Source: Pseudomonas sp. A34-9
Lineage (GTDB): Bacteria; Pseudomonadota; Gammaproteobacteria; Pseudomonadales; Pseudomonadaceae
Direction of reading: 5' to 3'
NCBI RefSeq assembly: GCF_029543085.1
Contig: NZ_CP119967.1
Location: 5,420,501 to 5,484,500 of the forward strand
Length of the DNA stretch: 64,000 nt
Position 1 is the first letter of the stretch. Every line of letters begins with the position of its first letter. Made by a program: the position numbers and the translations under genes. The notes below the pieces were generated by a model. It did no database searches. It was given only the letters and a program-made list of their open reading frames with translations, and was not told where the DNA came from. Shown here piece by piece: positions 38,670-45,996 of the stretch.

Positions 38670-39062
38670 TCAAACTTCTTTTTCTTCGTCGCTCCCTTTG
38701 TTCGCTGCCTGTGCAATCAGGGCGTCGAGCATCTGCGCAATAACCTTTTGTTGAACCTTCGAAAGCTCATTGATGGACTGCAGCCGTCGATACCACGTCG
38801 AGGTCAAACTGCGTCTGGGCGTCTCCCTGTACGAGGGAACCCCGAGCAGGTCTTCAACAGGCACGCGCAGCGCAAATGCCATCTTCACCAGTGTCGTGAC
38901 CGGCATGCTGCGCGTACCCTCCTCGTAGCCCTGAAAGGTCTGCCGGGAAAGACCTAAAGCCCGTGCAAACCGAGTCTGTGTAATCTCGTGCACTGTGCGT
39001 AGGTGAGCAATGCGACTGCCCATCGCCACCAGAAAATCGCGATCCTCATTGGAAATGCTCAT
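38670..39062 (-). CDS. XRE-family helix-turn-helix regulator
   Basis: 130-residue DNA-binding protein. The HTH is TQTRFARALGLSRQTFQGYEEGTRSMP (about residues 29-55), followed by VEDLLGVP and a helical C-terminal region (SINELSKVQQKVIAQMLDALIAQA) likely to dimerise. I chose the ATG at 39062 (MSISNEDRDF); the upstream open frame looks non-coding. It lies between the SymE-like gene and the divergent pyocin gene and may repress one or both. Confidence 0.85.
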   Translation of the reverse strand: MSISNEDRDFLVAMGSRIAHLRTVHEITQTRFARALGLSRQTFQGYEEGTRSMPVTTLVKMAFALRVPVEDLLGVPSYRETPRRSLTSTWYRRLQSINELSKVQQKVIAQMLDALIAQAANKGSDEEKEV

Positions 39063-39200
39063 GACAATGGCCGACTGGAAATAGAGTTGAATGGCAACGG
39101 ACTCATCCTTTTCATCTGAAATCCATCCTGGAAAAAAACGATAGAAACCATCCTCAAGTAAAGGCGCGTAAGTTGTCGACCTGAAAAGTCTGTAGGAGAA

Positions 39201-39290
39201 ATGCAGTCTGCTCCGCCATCCAAACCGAAAGACTACAAGCGCAAAACCCCGCTGTTTCATCTGAATCAATCGACCCAGAAGCAGCCGTAG
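39201..39290 (+). CDS. Possible 29-residue basic peptide
   Basis: A short reading frame, MQSAPPSKPKDYKRKTPLFH and nine more residues, begins immediately behind a strong TAGGAGAA in the XRE/pyocin divergent region. It is Lys-rich and recognisable to no family I know. It could be a leader peptide or chance. The rest of this 364-bp gap holds a 14-bp direct repeat (39395-39408 and 39428-39441) overlapping the pyocin start, and nothing else that I can support. Confidence 0.3.
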   Translation: MQSAPPSKPKDYKRKTPLFHLNQSTQKQP

Positions 39291-39426
39291 GAAACGGGTG
39301 CGATTCAAGTGCGAATTGGATTTTTCGTAAAATCTCGCGCCTGAAACTCACCCCATCGGTTTGCCCGAATCCCCCATCGACCGACAAGCTTCCCTGGCTC
39401 GATTCAAAGCCATACAGGGAGTTGGC

Positions 39427-40674
39427 ATGGCTCGATTCAAATCTCTTTTCGATGAAGATTGGCCTTGGAAACGTCCGAGATGGAACGGCTCGTGGGCCGC
39501 TTGGAATCCGCCTCCCCCTCCGGAGCCGGTGTACGTCGAAAAGGATGAATGGCCAACGCCCAAGCCTCGCGAAGATCAGGTGTTCGCCAAGTCCTGCACT
39601 GTGGATAACTGGTGCCGAACGGACGCCGGTACGGCACCCGAACCCGCTAGCAACTTCGGCAAGATCATGGTTGCGGGTGCCATGCTCTTTCCCTCCGCCA
39701 GCACCGCTGTCGCGACGGCAATAGGTGCCGATCTCGCCTTGGGCCGCTTGGCCGGCGGCGGGATTCTGCAACAACGCCTCAACTGGGCCATTCGCGGCGC
39801 TGCTGGGCCGGCCAGCGTGTTCATCCTCGGGATGCTGCCGACCCGAATGGGCGACGGCACGCTGCATACCGATGAACAGCTGCGCCGCATGAGCCGCGCC
39901 GCCACTCGTGTGCGCTTCCAGTTCCGGCGTGATGCCGAAGGCGCCATGCAGATTTACGGCATCCACTCCGGCGCCTCGGGCGATGACTCGGTGCGTACCG
40001 TCAAAGTCGAGTGGAACAGCGACAAGACTGCGATGGAGGCCAAGCTCAACGGCATTACGATTTTGTGGACGCCGCAACGCGGGCCACTGGGATCAATGCC
40101 GCCGCTGGTCTATCCCGAACACGGCGAGCAACTGAACACGATCCTTGTTCATCCGATTCCCGAGAACACTGATAGCCAGATAGAAGGCTTGCCGGGCGAG
40201 GACATTACTGCCGAGGATTGTATTCTCGTGTTCCCGGCAGAGACTGGGTTGAAGTCGCTGTATGTGGTGTTTTCGAAACCGGCCAGATTGACGCCGGGCA
40301 CGGTGACGGGGGTTGGGGAGGATGTATCCGGCGTCTGGTTGGAACATGCCCGGACGGGATCTGGCGCACCAATCCCAACCACTATTGCTGATTCACTGAG
40401 AGGGCGCGAATACTCTACTTTTGATTCATTCAGACGAGCCTTCTGGACCGCGGTCTCGAGAGATGGTGCGGTAGCTGGGCAGGTTAGCGATGACAGCTTG
40501 GAACGTATGCGCAACGGGAAGGCGCCGCGAGCTCGCTTGATGGATGCTGCGGGCAAGAGGATCTCTCACGAGATTCACCACGTGGAATTGATATCCGAAG
40601 GCGGCGAGGTCTATGACGTTGATAACCTGCGGATCCACACGCCAAAAAATCACGTCGAAATACACCAAGAATAG
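39427..40674 (+). CDS. S-type pyocin with HNH DNase domain
   Basis: 415-residue bacteriocin-type protein. A short Pro-rich N-terminus (WNPPPPPEPVYVEKDEW) leads into a hydrophobic Ala/Gly region, then the pyocin-S domain (about 125-300, including IYGIHSGASGDDSV). The last 100 or so residues align with colicin E2/E9 DNases: SFRRAFWTAVSRD, RMRNGKAPRARL, and the HNH motif with H384, H385, H409 and H413 (EIHHVELI...KNHVEIH). I chose the ATG at 39427 with GGGAG upstream; TTG 39361 is an alternative. No classical receptor-binding domain is evident. Immunity genes follow at once. Confidence 0.88.
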   Translation: MARFKSLFDEDWPWKRPRWNGSWAAWNPPPPPEPVYVEKDEWPTPKPREDQVFAKSCTVDNWCRTDAGTAPEPASNFGKIMVAGAMLFPSASTAVATAIGADLALGRLAGGGILQQRLNWAIRGAAGPASVFILGMLPTRMGDGTLHTDEQLRRMSRAATRVRFQFRRDAEGAMQIYGIHSGASGDDSVRTVKVEWNSDKTAMEAKLNGITILWTPQRGPLGSMPPLVYPEHGEQLNTILVHPIPENTDSQIEGLPGEDITAEDCILVFPAETGLKSLYVVFSKPARLTPGTVTGVGEDVSGVWLEHARTGSGAPIPTTIADSLRGREYSTFDSFRRAFWTAVSRDGAVAGQVSDDSLERMRNGKAPRARLMDAAGKRISHEIHHVELISEGGEVYDVDNLRIHTPKNHVEIHQE

Positions 40675-40682
40675 GGAACAGC

Positions 40683-40952
40683 ATGAACGATCCATTCATC
40701 AAACCCAGCTTTTCGGACTACACCGAACAAGACTTCGTTGAATTCGTGGACGAGATTAGAAAAGAAGATAAGGCGCCCACTGATGAGCGTGCAGATGTTT
40801 TAGTGCGGCACTTCAACTCGATTGTTGGACATCCAAGCGGGATGGACCTTATTTACTATCCAGAACCCGGAGCTGACACATCGTCCACTGGTATAGCTCG
40901 TACAGTTGCAGCATGGCGTGCAGCCAACGAACTGCCTGGTTTCAAGCAATAG
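40683..40952 (+). CDS. Colicin/pyocin DNase immunity protein, copy 1
   Basis: 89-residue inhibitor of the Im2/Im7/Im8/Im9 family. SDYTEQDFVEFVDEIRK forms helix I, the variable helix II is around DERADVLVRHFNSIVGHP, helix III is DLIYYPEPGAD with both conserved tyrosines, and the tail is AWRAANELPGFKQ. It starts 8 bp after the pyocin stop, so it is the presumed cognate immunity protein. Confidence 0.93.
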   Translation: MNDPFIKPSFSDYTEQDFVEFVDEIRKEDKAPTDERADVLVRHFNSIVGHPSGMDLIYYPEPGADTSSTGIARTVAAWRAANELPGFKQ

Positions 40953-40968
40953 GCATCGAACGCAAAAT

Positions 40969-41238
40969 ATGATCTCTCCTTTTACCAAAAACAGTATTTC
41001 GGAGTACACCGAGGCAGAATTTCTGCGTTTTATGCAGGAGATTCGAACAGCCAATAAAAATGCTTCTGACGATGTGCTTGACCCGATGTTAGATCACTTT
41101 TGCAGCATCACGGAACATCCAGATGGAACTGATTTGATCTACTACCCAGAAGATGGGGCGGACAACTCCAACGAAGCAATCACCGAAACCGTGAAAAAGT
41201 GGCGAGCCGCGAATGGACTTCCGGGCTTCAAGCAATAA
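40969..41238 (+). CDS. Colicin/pyocin DNase immunity protein, copy 2
   Basis: 89-residue paralogue of copy 1. SEYTEAEFLRFMQEIRT, a different helix II (DDVLDPMLDHFCSITEHP), conserved helix III DLIYYPEDGAD and tail KKWRAANGLPGFKQ. It begins 16 bp after copy 1. The diverged helix II, which sets specificity in Im proteins, suggests it neutralises a different DNase bacteriocin. Confidence 0.92.
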   Translation: MISPFTKNSISEYTEAEFLRFMQEIRTANKNASDDVLDPMLDHFCSITEHPDGTDLIYYPEDGADNSNEAITETVKKWRAANGLPGFKQ

Positions 41239-41295
41239 GCACCCGGGCTCTAATGACCCCGAAGCAAGATGCAAATGTTCACAGGGAAGATAGAA

Positions 41296-41550
41296 ATGGT
41301 TACTGGACAAAGCCTTTCGGATTACACAGAACAAGAGTTCATTGAACTGCTTGAGCGCATCATGGGAAACGATGAAACCGAGGAGGAAGAAAGCAGACTC
41401 GTCTTTCACTTCAATTCTATTTGCGGACATCCCGAAGGATCCGATTTGATTTTCTATCCGCCAGTGGATACCGATGATTCTGCAGAAGGCATCAACGAAA
41501 CCTTGAAGAAGTGGCGTGCCGCGAATGGACTGCCCGGATTTAAGCAATAA
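41296..41550 (+). CDS. Colicin/pyocin DNase immunity protein, copy 3
   Basis: 84-residue paralogue (93 if ATG 41269 is used; GGGAAG favours ATG 41296). SDYTEQEFIELLERIMG, acidic helix II (DETEEEESRLVFHFNSICGHP) and helix III DLIFYPPVDTD, in which the first of the two conserved Tyr is Phe. The tail KKWRAANGLPGFKQ is retained. It is an orphan immunity gene, 57 bp after copy 2. Confidence 0.9.
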   Translation: MVTGQSLSDYTEQEFIELLERIMGNDETEEEESRLVFHFNSICGHPEGSDLIFYPPVDTDDSAEGINETLKKWRAANGLPGFKQ

Positions 41551-41582
41551 GCGCTTTTTATCCCTCGAGACAACACCGAACC

Positions 41583-41697
41583 CGTGGCGAAGGGATTTAT
41601 CCCCGATGGGGTGCGAAGCGCCCCCTCCTCTTCATTGAAAATGAATGGGACTGCTGCGCAGCCCATCGGGGATAAATCCCCTCGCAACAGGACTCTG
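41583..41697. repeat. Inverted repeat (GGGATTTATCCCC family)
   Basis: GCGAAGGGATTTATCCCCGATG and its inverted copy CATCGGGGATAAATCCCCTC bound a smaller internal inverted pair around GCGAAGCGCC. It is a REP-like intergenic element between the convergent immunity genes and the DUF2817 peptidase, marking the downstream edge of the bacteriocin island. Confidence 0.75.
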
Positions 41698-41703
41698 GCA
41701 GAC

Positions 41704-42816
41704 CTAATCGGGATTCTCTGCCGACAGTGCCGCCAAACCCTTCGCCCAAATCTGCCGAGTCCGCAACCCCACCATCGCCCGCCAATCCGGATCCGCCGGA
41801 TAAAACTGCTCCAGCAGATTCAACTTGATCCCCCGCCCCGTCGCATCCAGCGGATCGCCATGCAGAAGCAGCCAATGATCATCACGCAAATGCCGATGCA
41901 CGTCTGGCCCCGGATACGTTCCGCACTCGATCACGAATGGCATCAATTGCACGTCCGGTAAAGCATTGAGCAATGCTTGCGAGGTGTAACCGGTAGCCGT
42001 CGCCGCCACTCCAGTTTCGCTCAAGGTGTCGGCGCCCGTGTGCAGCGTATAAAGCCATGGGCCGTGGATCGCTTGGGCTTGCGCCAGTGCCGGATAAGGC
42101 GCCTGGGTGATGGTGAGCAACATCGGATGACCGTATTCGCCGGCGCCGGTGTGCAGGTCGAAGCACATTACGGTTTCAGCGCCAGCCAGATGCGCGTCGA
42201 TGATTTGATGCAAGGTGCGATTCGACCAACTCGGCGCGCGACCACCGTAAAACAGTCCGTCGGGATGGCTGTGCTGACCGCCCTCGACAATCGACATCAC
42301 CGCCGGCCAGCCGTGTTCGTTGATTTGCGCATCGAGCAAGGCATCGGCGCGTTGGCGCTCGGGGCCGTTCAAGTCGCTGCACGCATAGATTTCATGCAGT
42401 GCGGCGTAAGCGCGGTTTTCCGGCAACGGCCCGGTGAAATCGAGGTGATTGCGGTTGAGGTCGATGTTGTCTTCGTTGACTCGCCGCAACCACGCGGTGC
42501 CCCATGGGTTGATCAGGTGAACCATGATTACCGCAACATCCTTGGGCAGTGAGCCGGGTTCGAAGGTTTTCAGCCATTCGATCTGACAGTCCGAACCGTA
42601 ATAGCCCTCGACGCCGTGCGTGCCGCTGAGCGCTACCAAGCGACGCTTGGCCTGCGGATCGCCGAGCACGGCGACGTCGGTGCTCAGCGGTTCACCGAAT
42701 GGCCCACAGCGCGGATGCGCGTAGGAGGTGAGCGTGGCGCCAGCGGCATTGGCGGCGGCCAGAAACTGTTCGCGTTGGGCGCGGTAGCTGGACTCGGTGG
42801 GGAACTCGTTGTGCAT
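41704..42816 (-). CDS. DUF2817 (M14-like) metallopeptidase
   Basis: 370-residue zinc hydrolase of the carboxypeptidase fold. Likely ligands and catalytic residues are H67 and E70 in SGTHGVEG, H222 in FDLHTGAGEYGH, and E297 in VIECGTYPG; DLNRN at 119-123 matches the substrate-binding Asn-Arg pair of M14 enzymes. No signal peptide is seen, so it is probably cytosolic. The ATG at 42816 fits the family start; the frame extends upstream into a REP element, which is not coding. Confidence 0.87.
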   Translation of the reverse strand: MHNEFPTESSYRAQREQFLAAANAAGATLTSYAHPRCGPFGEPLSTDVAVLGDPQAKRRLVALSGTHGVEGYYGSDCQIEWLKTFEPGSLPKDVAVIMVHLINPWGTAWLRRVNEDNIDLNRNHLDFTGPLPENRAYAALHEIYACSDLNGPERQRADALLDAQINEHGWPAVMSIVEGGQHSHPDGLFYGGRAPSWSNRTLHQIIDAHLAGAETVMCFDLHTGAGEYGHPMLLTITQAPYPALAQAQAIHGPWLYTLHTGADTLSETGVAATATGYTSQALLNALPDVQLMPFVIECGTYPGPDVHRHLRDDHWLLLHGDPLDATGRGIKLNLLEQFYPADPDWRAMVGLRTRQIWAKGLAALSAENPD

Positions 42817-42840
42817 ATCGGTCTCTTGTTGATCTCGTAA

Positions 42841-42932
42841 TTGTGGGAGTGAGCTTGCTCGCGATAGCGTCATCACATCCAACATCATTGCTGACTGACC
42901 CACCGCTATCGCGAGCAGGCTCACTCCTACAA
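42841..42932. repeat. REP-type inverted pair (GTGGGAG family)
   Basis: TTGTGGGAGTGAGCTTGCTC faces GAGCAGGCTCACTCCTACAA over a spacer of about 50 nt. It sits between the divergent DUF2817 peptidase and gamma-glutamyltransferase genes. Confidence 0.82.
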
Positions 42933-43076
42933 GGGGACGTGTGCGATCGGTCGATTGCGGTTGACCCTAGCGAACATCCGCCCCGAAAAGAAAGACAAAA
43001 ATGCCCACCGGTTTGCGTCGCGACCGAGCGGTCGATAAAGTCCCTCAGACTTTTATCCCACGGACGGAGAGCCCGC

Positions 43077-44909
43077 GTGTTTTCAGCCTTGCCCTTGAGC
43101 CGCTTTCGCCTGCCAGCCCTGACGCTGATCATCAGCGCCCTGACCCTCACCGCGTGCAACGCCCCGCCCTCCTCGACCTTGCCGCTGGCACCGGAAGCTG
43201 CCTCCGGTTACCGCACCGATCTGCAAACTCGCCACGCCAACAAACACATGGCAGCGGCTGCCAATCCACTGGCTGCTGAAGCCGGTCGGGAGATGCTGCG
43301 TCAGGGCGGTTCGGCGATTGATGCGGCGATTGCGATGCAAGCGGTATTGACGCTGGTTGAGCCGCAATCGTCCGGGATCGGCGGCGGCGCGATGATCGTG
43401 CTGTGGGACGGCAAACAGGTGCGCACGTATGACGGCCGCGAAACCGCACCGGCCGGCGCGACCGAGAAACTGTTCTTGCGCGCCGATGGCCAACCGATGT
43501 CGTTCCCGCAAGCGCAGATCGGTGGGCGTTCGGTCGGCACGCCTGGCGTGTTGCGCGCGCTGGAGATGGCGCACCAACAACACGGTCGCCTGCCGTGGGC
43601 GAAGCTGTTCGAGCCAGCGATCAAACTGGCCGAGCAAGGCTTTGCGATCTCCCCGCGTTTGTACTCGCTGCTGGAATCAGATCCAGTCATCCGCCAGTCG
43701 CCTGATATGGCCAAGTACTTCCTCAGTGCCGATGGCAGCGTCAAAGCCGTCGGCACGCGTCTGCAAAACCCGGCATTGGCGGCAGTGCTCAAACGCATCG
43801 CCAATGAAGGTGCGGACGCGTTGTACAAAGGCCCGATCGCCGAAGAAATCGTTGCCAAAGTTCAGGGCCACGCCAACCCCGGCAGCCTGTCGCTGAATGA
43901 CCTTCAAGGTTACAAAGCCAAAGAACGCGCGCCGCTGTGCACCGATTACAAACGCTGGCAGGTCTGTGGCATGCCGCCGCCGTCGTCGGGGGGGATCGCC
44001 GTGGCGCAGATTCTCGGTACGTTGCAGGCGCTGGAAACCCGCGATCCACGTCTTTCCCTGACACCGCTCAAACCGTTGAAAACCGACAAACCGGCAGGCA
44101 TCGAACCCGATCCACAAGCTGTGCATTTGATCGCTGAAGCCGAACGTCTGGCCTACGCCGACCGCGCGCAATACGTCGCCGACACCGATTTCGTGCCAGT
44201 GCCGGTCAAAGGTCTGGTCGATCCAGGTTATCTGGCGAGCCGCGCCAGCCTGATCGGCGAACGCAGCATGGGCAGCGCCAAACCGGGCACGCCGCCGGGT
44301 GTGCAGGTGGCCTACGCGCCAGACCGCTCGCCGCTGCGCATCTCCACCTCGCAGGTTGTCGCGGTGGATGACCTCGGTGGCGCCGTGTCGATGACCACCA
44401 CCATCGAAGCAGCATTCGGCTCGCACCTGATGGTTCAGGGCTTTCTGCTGAACAACCAGATGACCGATTTCTCGTTCATCCCCGAAGAGAACGGCCAGAA
44501 AGTCGCCAACCGCGTCGAGCCGGGCAAACGCCCGCGCTCGTCGATGGCGCCGACGCTGATCTTCGACCGCAACAGCGGCGAATTCCTCGCCAGCGTCGGC
44601 TCGCCGGGCGGTTCACAGATCATCGAATACGTGGCGAAAACCACCGTCGGCCTGCTCGACTGGAACCTCGACCCACAAAGCGCCATCAGCCTGCCCAACT
44701 TCGGCAGCCGCAATGGCCCGACCGAACTGGAACAAGGCCAGTTCAGCCCGGCGCTGATTCAGGCGCTGAAAGACAAAGGGCATGCGGTGAATGAAATCGA
44801 CATGACCAGCGGCACCCAGGCCATCGTGCGAGTCAAGGATGCGCAGGGGAAAGCGTCGTTGGCGGGTGGTGCGGATCCACGGCGTGAAGGGGAAGCGTTG
44901 GGGGACTGA
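43077..44909 (+). CDS. ggt: Gamma-glutamyltransferase (lipoprotein type)
   Basis: Hydrolyses or transfers the gamma-glutamyl group of glutathione and related compounds. The 610-residue precursor starts at GTG with GGAG upstream and has a lipobox (TLTAC, Cys27). It self-cleaves before the catalytic Thr, here probably T424 in ISTSQVVAVDD. The large-subunit IGGGAMIVLWDGK and small-subunit NNQMTDFSF and SSMAPTLIFD motifs are present. It is anchored on the periplasmic side of a membrane. Confidence 0.92.
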   Translation: MFSALPLSRFRLPALTLIISALTLTACNAPPSSTLPLAPEAASGYRTDLQTRHANKHMAAAANPLAAEAGREMLRQGGSAIDAAIAMQAVLTLVEPQSSGIGGGAMIVLWDGKQVRTYDGRETAPAGATEKLFLRADGQPMSFPQAQIGGRSVGTPGVLRALEMAHQQHGRLPWAKLFEPAIKLAEQGFAISPRLYSLLESDPVIRQSPDMAKYFLSADGSVKAVGTRLQNPALAAVLKRIANEGADALYKGPIAEEIVAKVQGHANPGSLSLNDLQGYKAKERAPLCTDYKRWQVCGMPPPSSGGIAVAQILGTLQALETRDPRLSLTPLKPLKTDKPAGIEPDPQAVHLIAEAERLAYADRAQYVADTDFVPVPVKGLVDPGYLASRASLIGERSMGSAKPGTPPGVQVAYAPDRSPLRISTSQVVAVDDLGGAVSMTTTIEAAFGSHLMVQGFLLNNQMTDFSFIPEENGQKVANRVEPGKRPRSSMAPTLIFDRNSGEFLASVGSPGGSQIIEYVAKTTVGLLDWNLDPQSAISLPNFGSRNGPTELEQGQFSPALIQALKDKGHAVNEIDMTSGTQAIVRVKDAQGKASLAGGADPRREGEALGD

Positions 44910-44926
44910 GGCCAGGACGCAAAGAG

Positions 44927-44957
44927 AAAAGGCTTACCATGAGGCAGGCCTTTTGTT
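44927..44957 (+). terminator. Terminator-like hairpin after ggt
   Basis: AAAAGGC and GCCTTTT flank a 14-nt centre that can pair partly, followed by GTTT. It lies about 18 bp after the ggt stop. Confidence 0.65.
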
Positions 44958-45034
44958 TAGCACACTGCGTATTTCAAATCGGGATGTTTAAAAGCTGCGA
45001 GGCAAACAGAGAACCGTCCCACAAGGTTTTCAGG

Positions 45035-45063
45035 TTGTCCGTCGGACGTCCGCTCTCTAGCCT
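45035..45063 (+). promoter_or_regulatory. Candidate promoter of the DUF6124 leader
   Basis: TTGTCC and TAGCCT are 17 bp apart. The position would start transcription near 45070, so that the folded leader at 45092-45285 is transcribed complete. The hexamers are weak, so confidence is low. Confidence 0.3.
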
Positions 45064-45091
45064 GTGCTCGTCGCTGCCAATTCAGTGACCG

Positions 45092-45285
45092 GGCCTGGAA
45101 ACCCGTGTGGTTTGAGAGCGCACGAACGCCATTCATAACGTATCCTTGCGCACCTTCATGGTGTGCACTCCGTTATGGCGGCTGTGCGCGGGAGACCTTC
45201 GGGTCTGCCGGGGTCGCTCTCTGCCCGGGTTTCCAGCCTGCGTACAGCTGCCACCCATTCGCGTGGAAACCGAATGGGTCAGCTG
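45092..45285 (+). ncRNA. Structured RNA leader upstream of the DUF6124 gene
   Basis: Nested complementary segments predict a multi-helix RNA. P1 is CTGGAAACCCG (45095-45105) with CGGGTTTCCAG (45226-45236), 11 bp. P2 is GAGAGCG (45114-45120) with CGCTCTC (45215-45221). P3 is CATAACG (45134-45140) with CGTTATG (45171-45177), enclosing hairpin P4, GCGCACC-TTCAT-GGTGTGC (45148-45166, one G-U pair). P5 is AGACC-TTCG-GGTCT (45193-45206). P6 is CAGCTG-CC-ACCCATTCG / CGAATGGGT-CAGCTG (45245-45285). The 3' edge is 26 nt before the ATG, so P6 could affect the ribosome-binding site. No known riboswitch class is recognised. Confidence 0.65.
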
Positions 45286-45310
45286 CAACCTTTCTAGAGA
45301 GAGAAGCACC

Positions 45311-45679
45311 ATGAAAAAGCCAACACCCAATCCCCCCGAAACAAACACCGACCCAACTTCTCCTTACGCCTCCATCGACAGCAAAAAACTCCACGAAGCG
45401 GCCGACCGCGCCCTCGACCACTACCTCAAACCGGCCGCCCACCTTATGGCGTCCAATCGCCCCTACGAACCGATGTACCTCGCCAACCCGGTGTACGACA
45501 CCGAATCCCTGCTGGCCAATGCCAGCGAAACGTTGGGTTCGGTCACCGAGATGCTCAACAACTTCGCCGCCGTGCTCGATACCTCGCACCGCAAGACCGC
45601 GCTGGGCATCGCGCAAATCGTCATGCTGAGTGAGCTGGCGGTGAATCAGGCGCTGGATAACGTTCAGCCAACTGCGTAA
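45311..45679 (+). CDS. DUF6124 protein
   Basis: 122-residue protein with the family pattern PPETNTDPTSPYASIDSKKL, HEAADRALDHYL, YDTESLLANASETLGSV and KTALGIAQIVMLSELAVNQA. Such proteins are abundant, in several paralogues, in Pseudomonas; function is unknown. The predicted fold is mostly helical with an unstructured N-terminus and no signal peptide. The frame is open back to 45146 through the folded leader, but the ATG at 45311 with AGAGAGAAG upstream matches the family start. Confidence 0.85.
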   Translation: MKKPTPNPPETNTDPTSPYASIDSKKLHEAADRALDHYLKPAAHLMASNRPYEPMYLANPVYDTESLLANASETLGSVTEMLNNFAAVLDTSHRKTALGIAQIVMLSELAVNQALDNVQPTA

Positions 45680-45697
45680 TTACTGCGACGCATAAAA

Positions 45698-45726
45698 AAT
45701 CCGATGCTTTTAGGGGCATCGGATTT
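45698..45726 (+). terminator. Hairpin after the DUF6124 gene
   Basis: AAATCCGATGC and GCATCGGATTT form a perfect 11-bp stem around a 7-nt loop; an A-run precedes it and only a short T-rich segment follows. It is probably a terminator for the DUF6124 gene. Confidence 0.7.
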
Positions 45727-45768
45727 ACTTACAGCCAAGGTCAAGCGAGCGATCACGACAGGCCTGAA

Positions 45769-45966
45769 ATGGAGTGGCCCGTGAACATTCGTACAATTCA
45801 TAACGAAGCGGACTACCGTGCGGCGCTCAAAATCGTGTCTGCACTTTTCGACAGCGAGCCAGAACCTGGCTCTCCTGAAGGTTATTATTTCGACGAGTTG
45901 GTCACGCTCATCGAAACCTTTGAAGCAAATCTGCTCCAGCGCTCGCTGGAGAAATGCCCAGGTTGA
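45769..45966 (+). pseudogene. Truncated HigA-like antitoxin N-terminus
   Basis: The product (65 residues from ATG 45769, 61 from GTG 45781 with GGAG upstream) reads NIRTIHNEADYRAALKIVSALFDSEPEPGSPEGYYFDELVTLIETFEANL. This matches, from memory, the N-terminal segment of HigA-type antitoxins (HTEADYRAALKEVSALVDLDP), which normally continues into a helix-turn-helix domain. Here the frame ends in unrelated residues (LQRSLEKCPG), so the DNA-binding domain is missing. No HigB toxin is adjacent. It may be a remnant or a stand-alone small protein. Confidence 0.6.
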
Positions 45967-45996
45967 AAGACGCTGAAAATGCAGCCTCTTTCAGAA

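Noticed and set aside
39187..39212. LexA-like box near the pyocin (CTGTAGGAGAAATGCAG)
   Set aside because: The spacing between CTG and CAG is 11 nt rather than 10 and the flanks do not fit; it is better explained as a ribosome-binding site and start codon.
38221..41697. tRNA-Met as an integration site for the bacteriocin island
   Set aside because: The tRNA is followed by its own terminator and I found no duplicated tRNA 3' end at the far edge, nor an integrase, so an att-based insertion is not supported.
42817..42924. Extended N-terminus of the DUF2817 peptidase
   Set aside because: The extra residues are encoded by a REP element and are absent from the family pattern.
45146..45310. N-terminal extension of the DUF6124 protein (177 residues)
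   Set aside because: The extension is exactly the folded leader, has Cys/Arg-rich unnatural composition, and family members begin at the later ATG.
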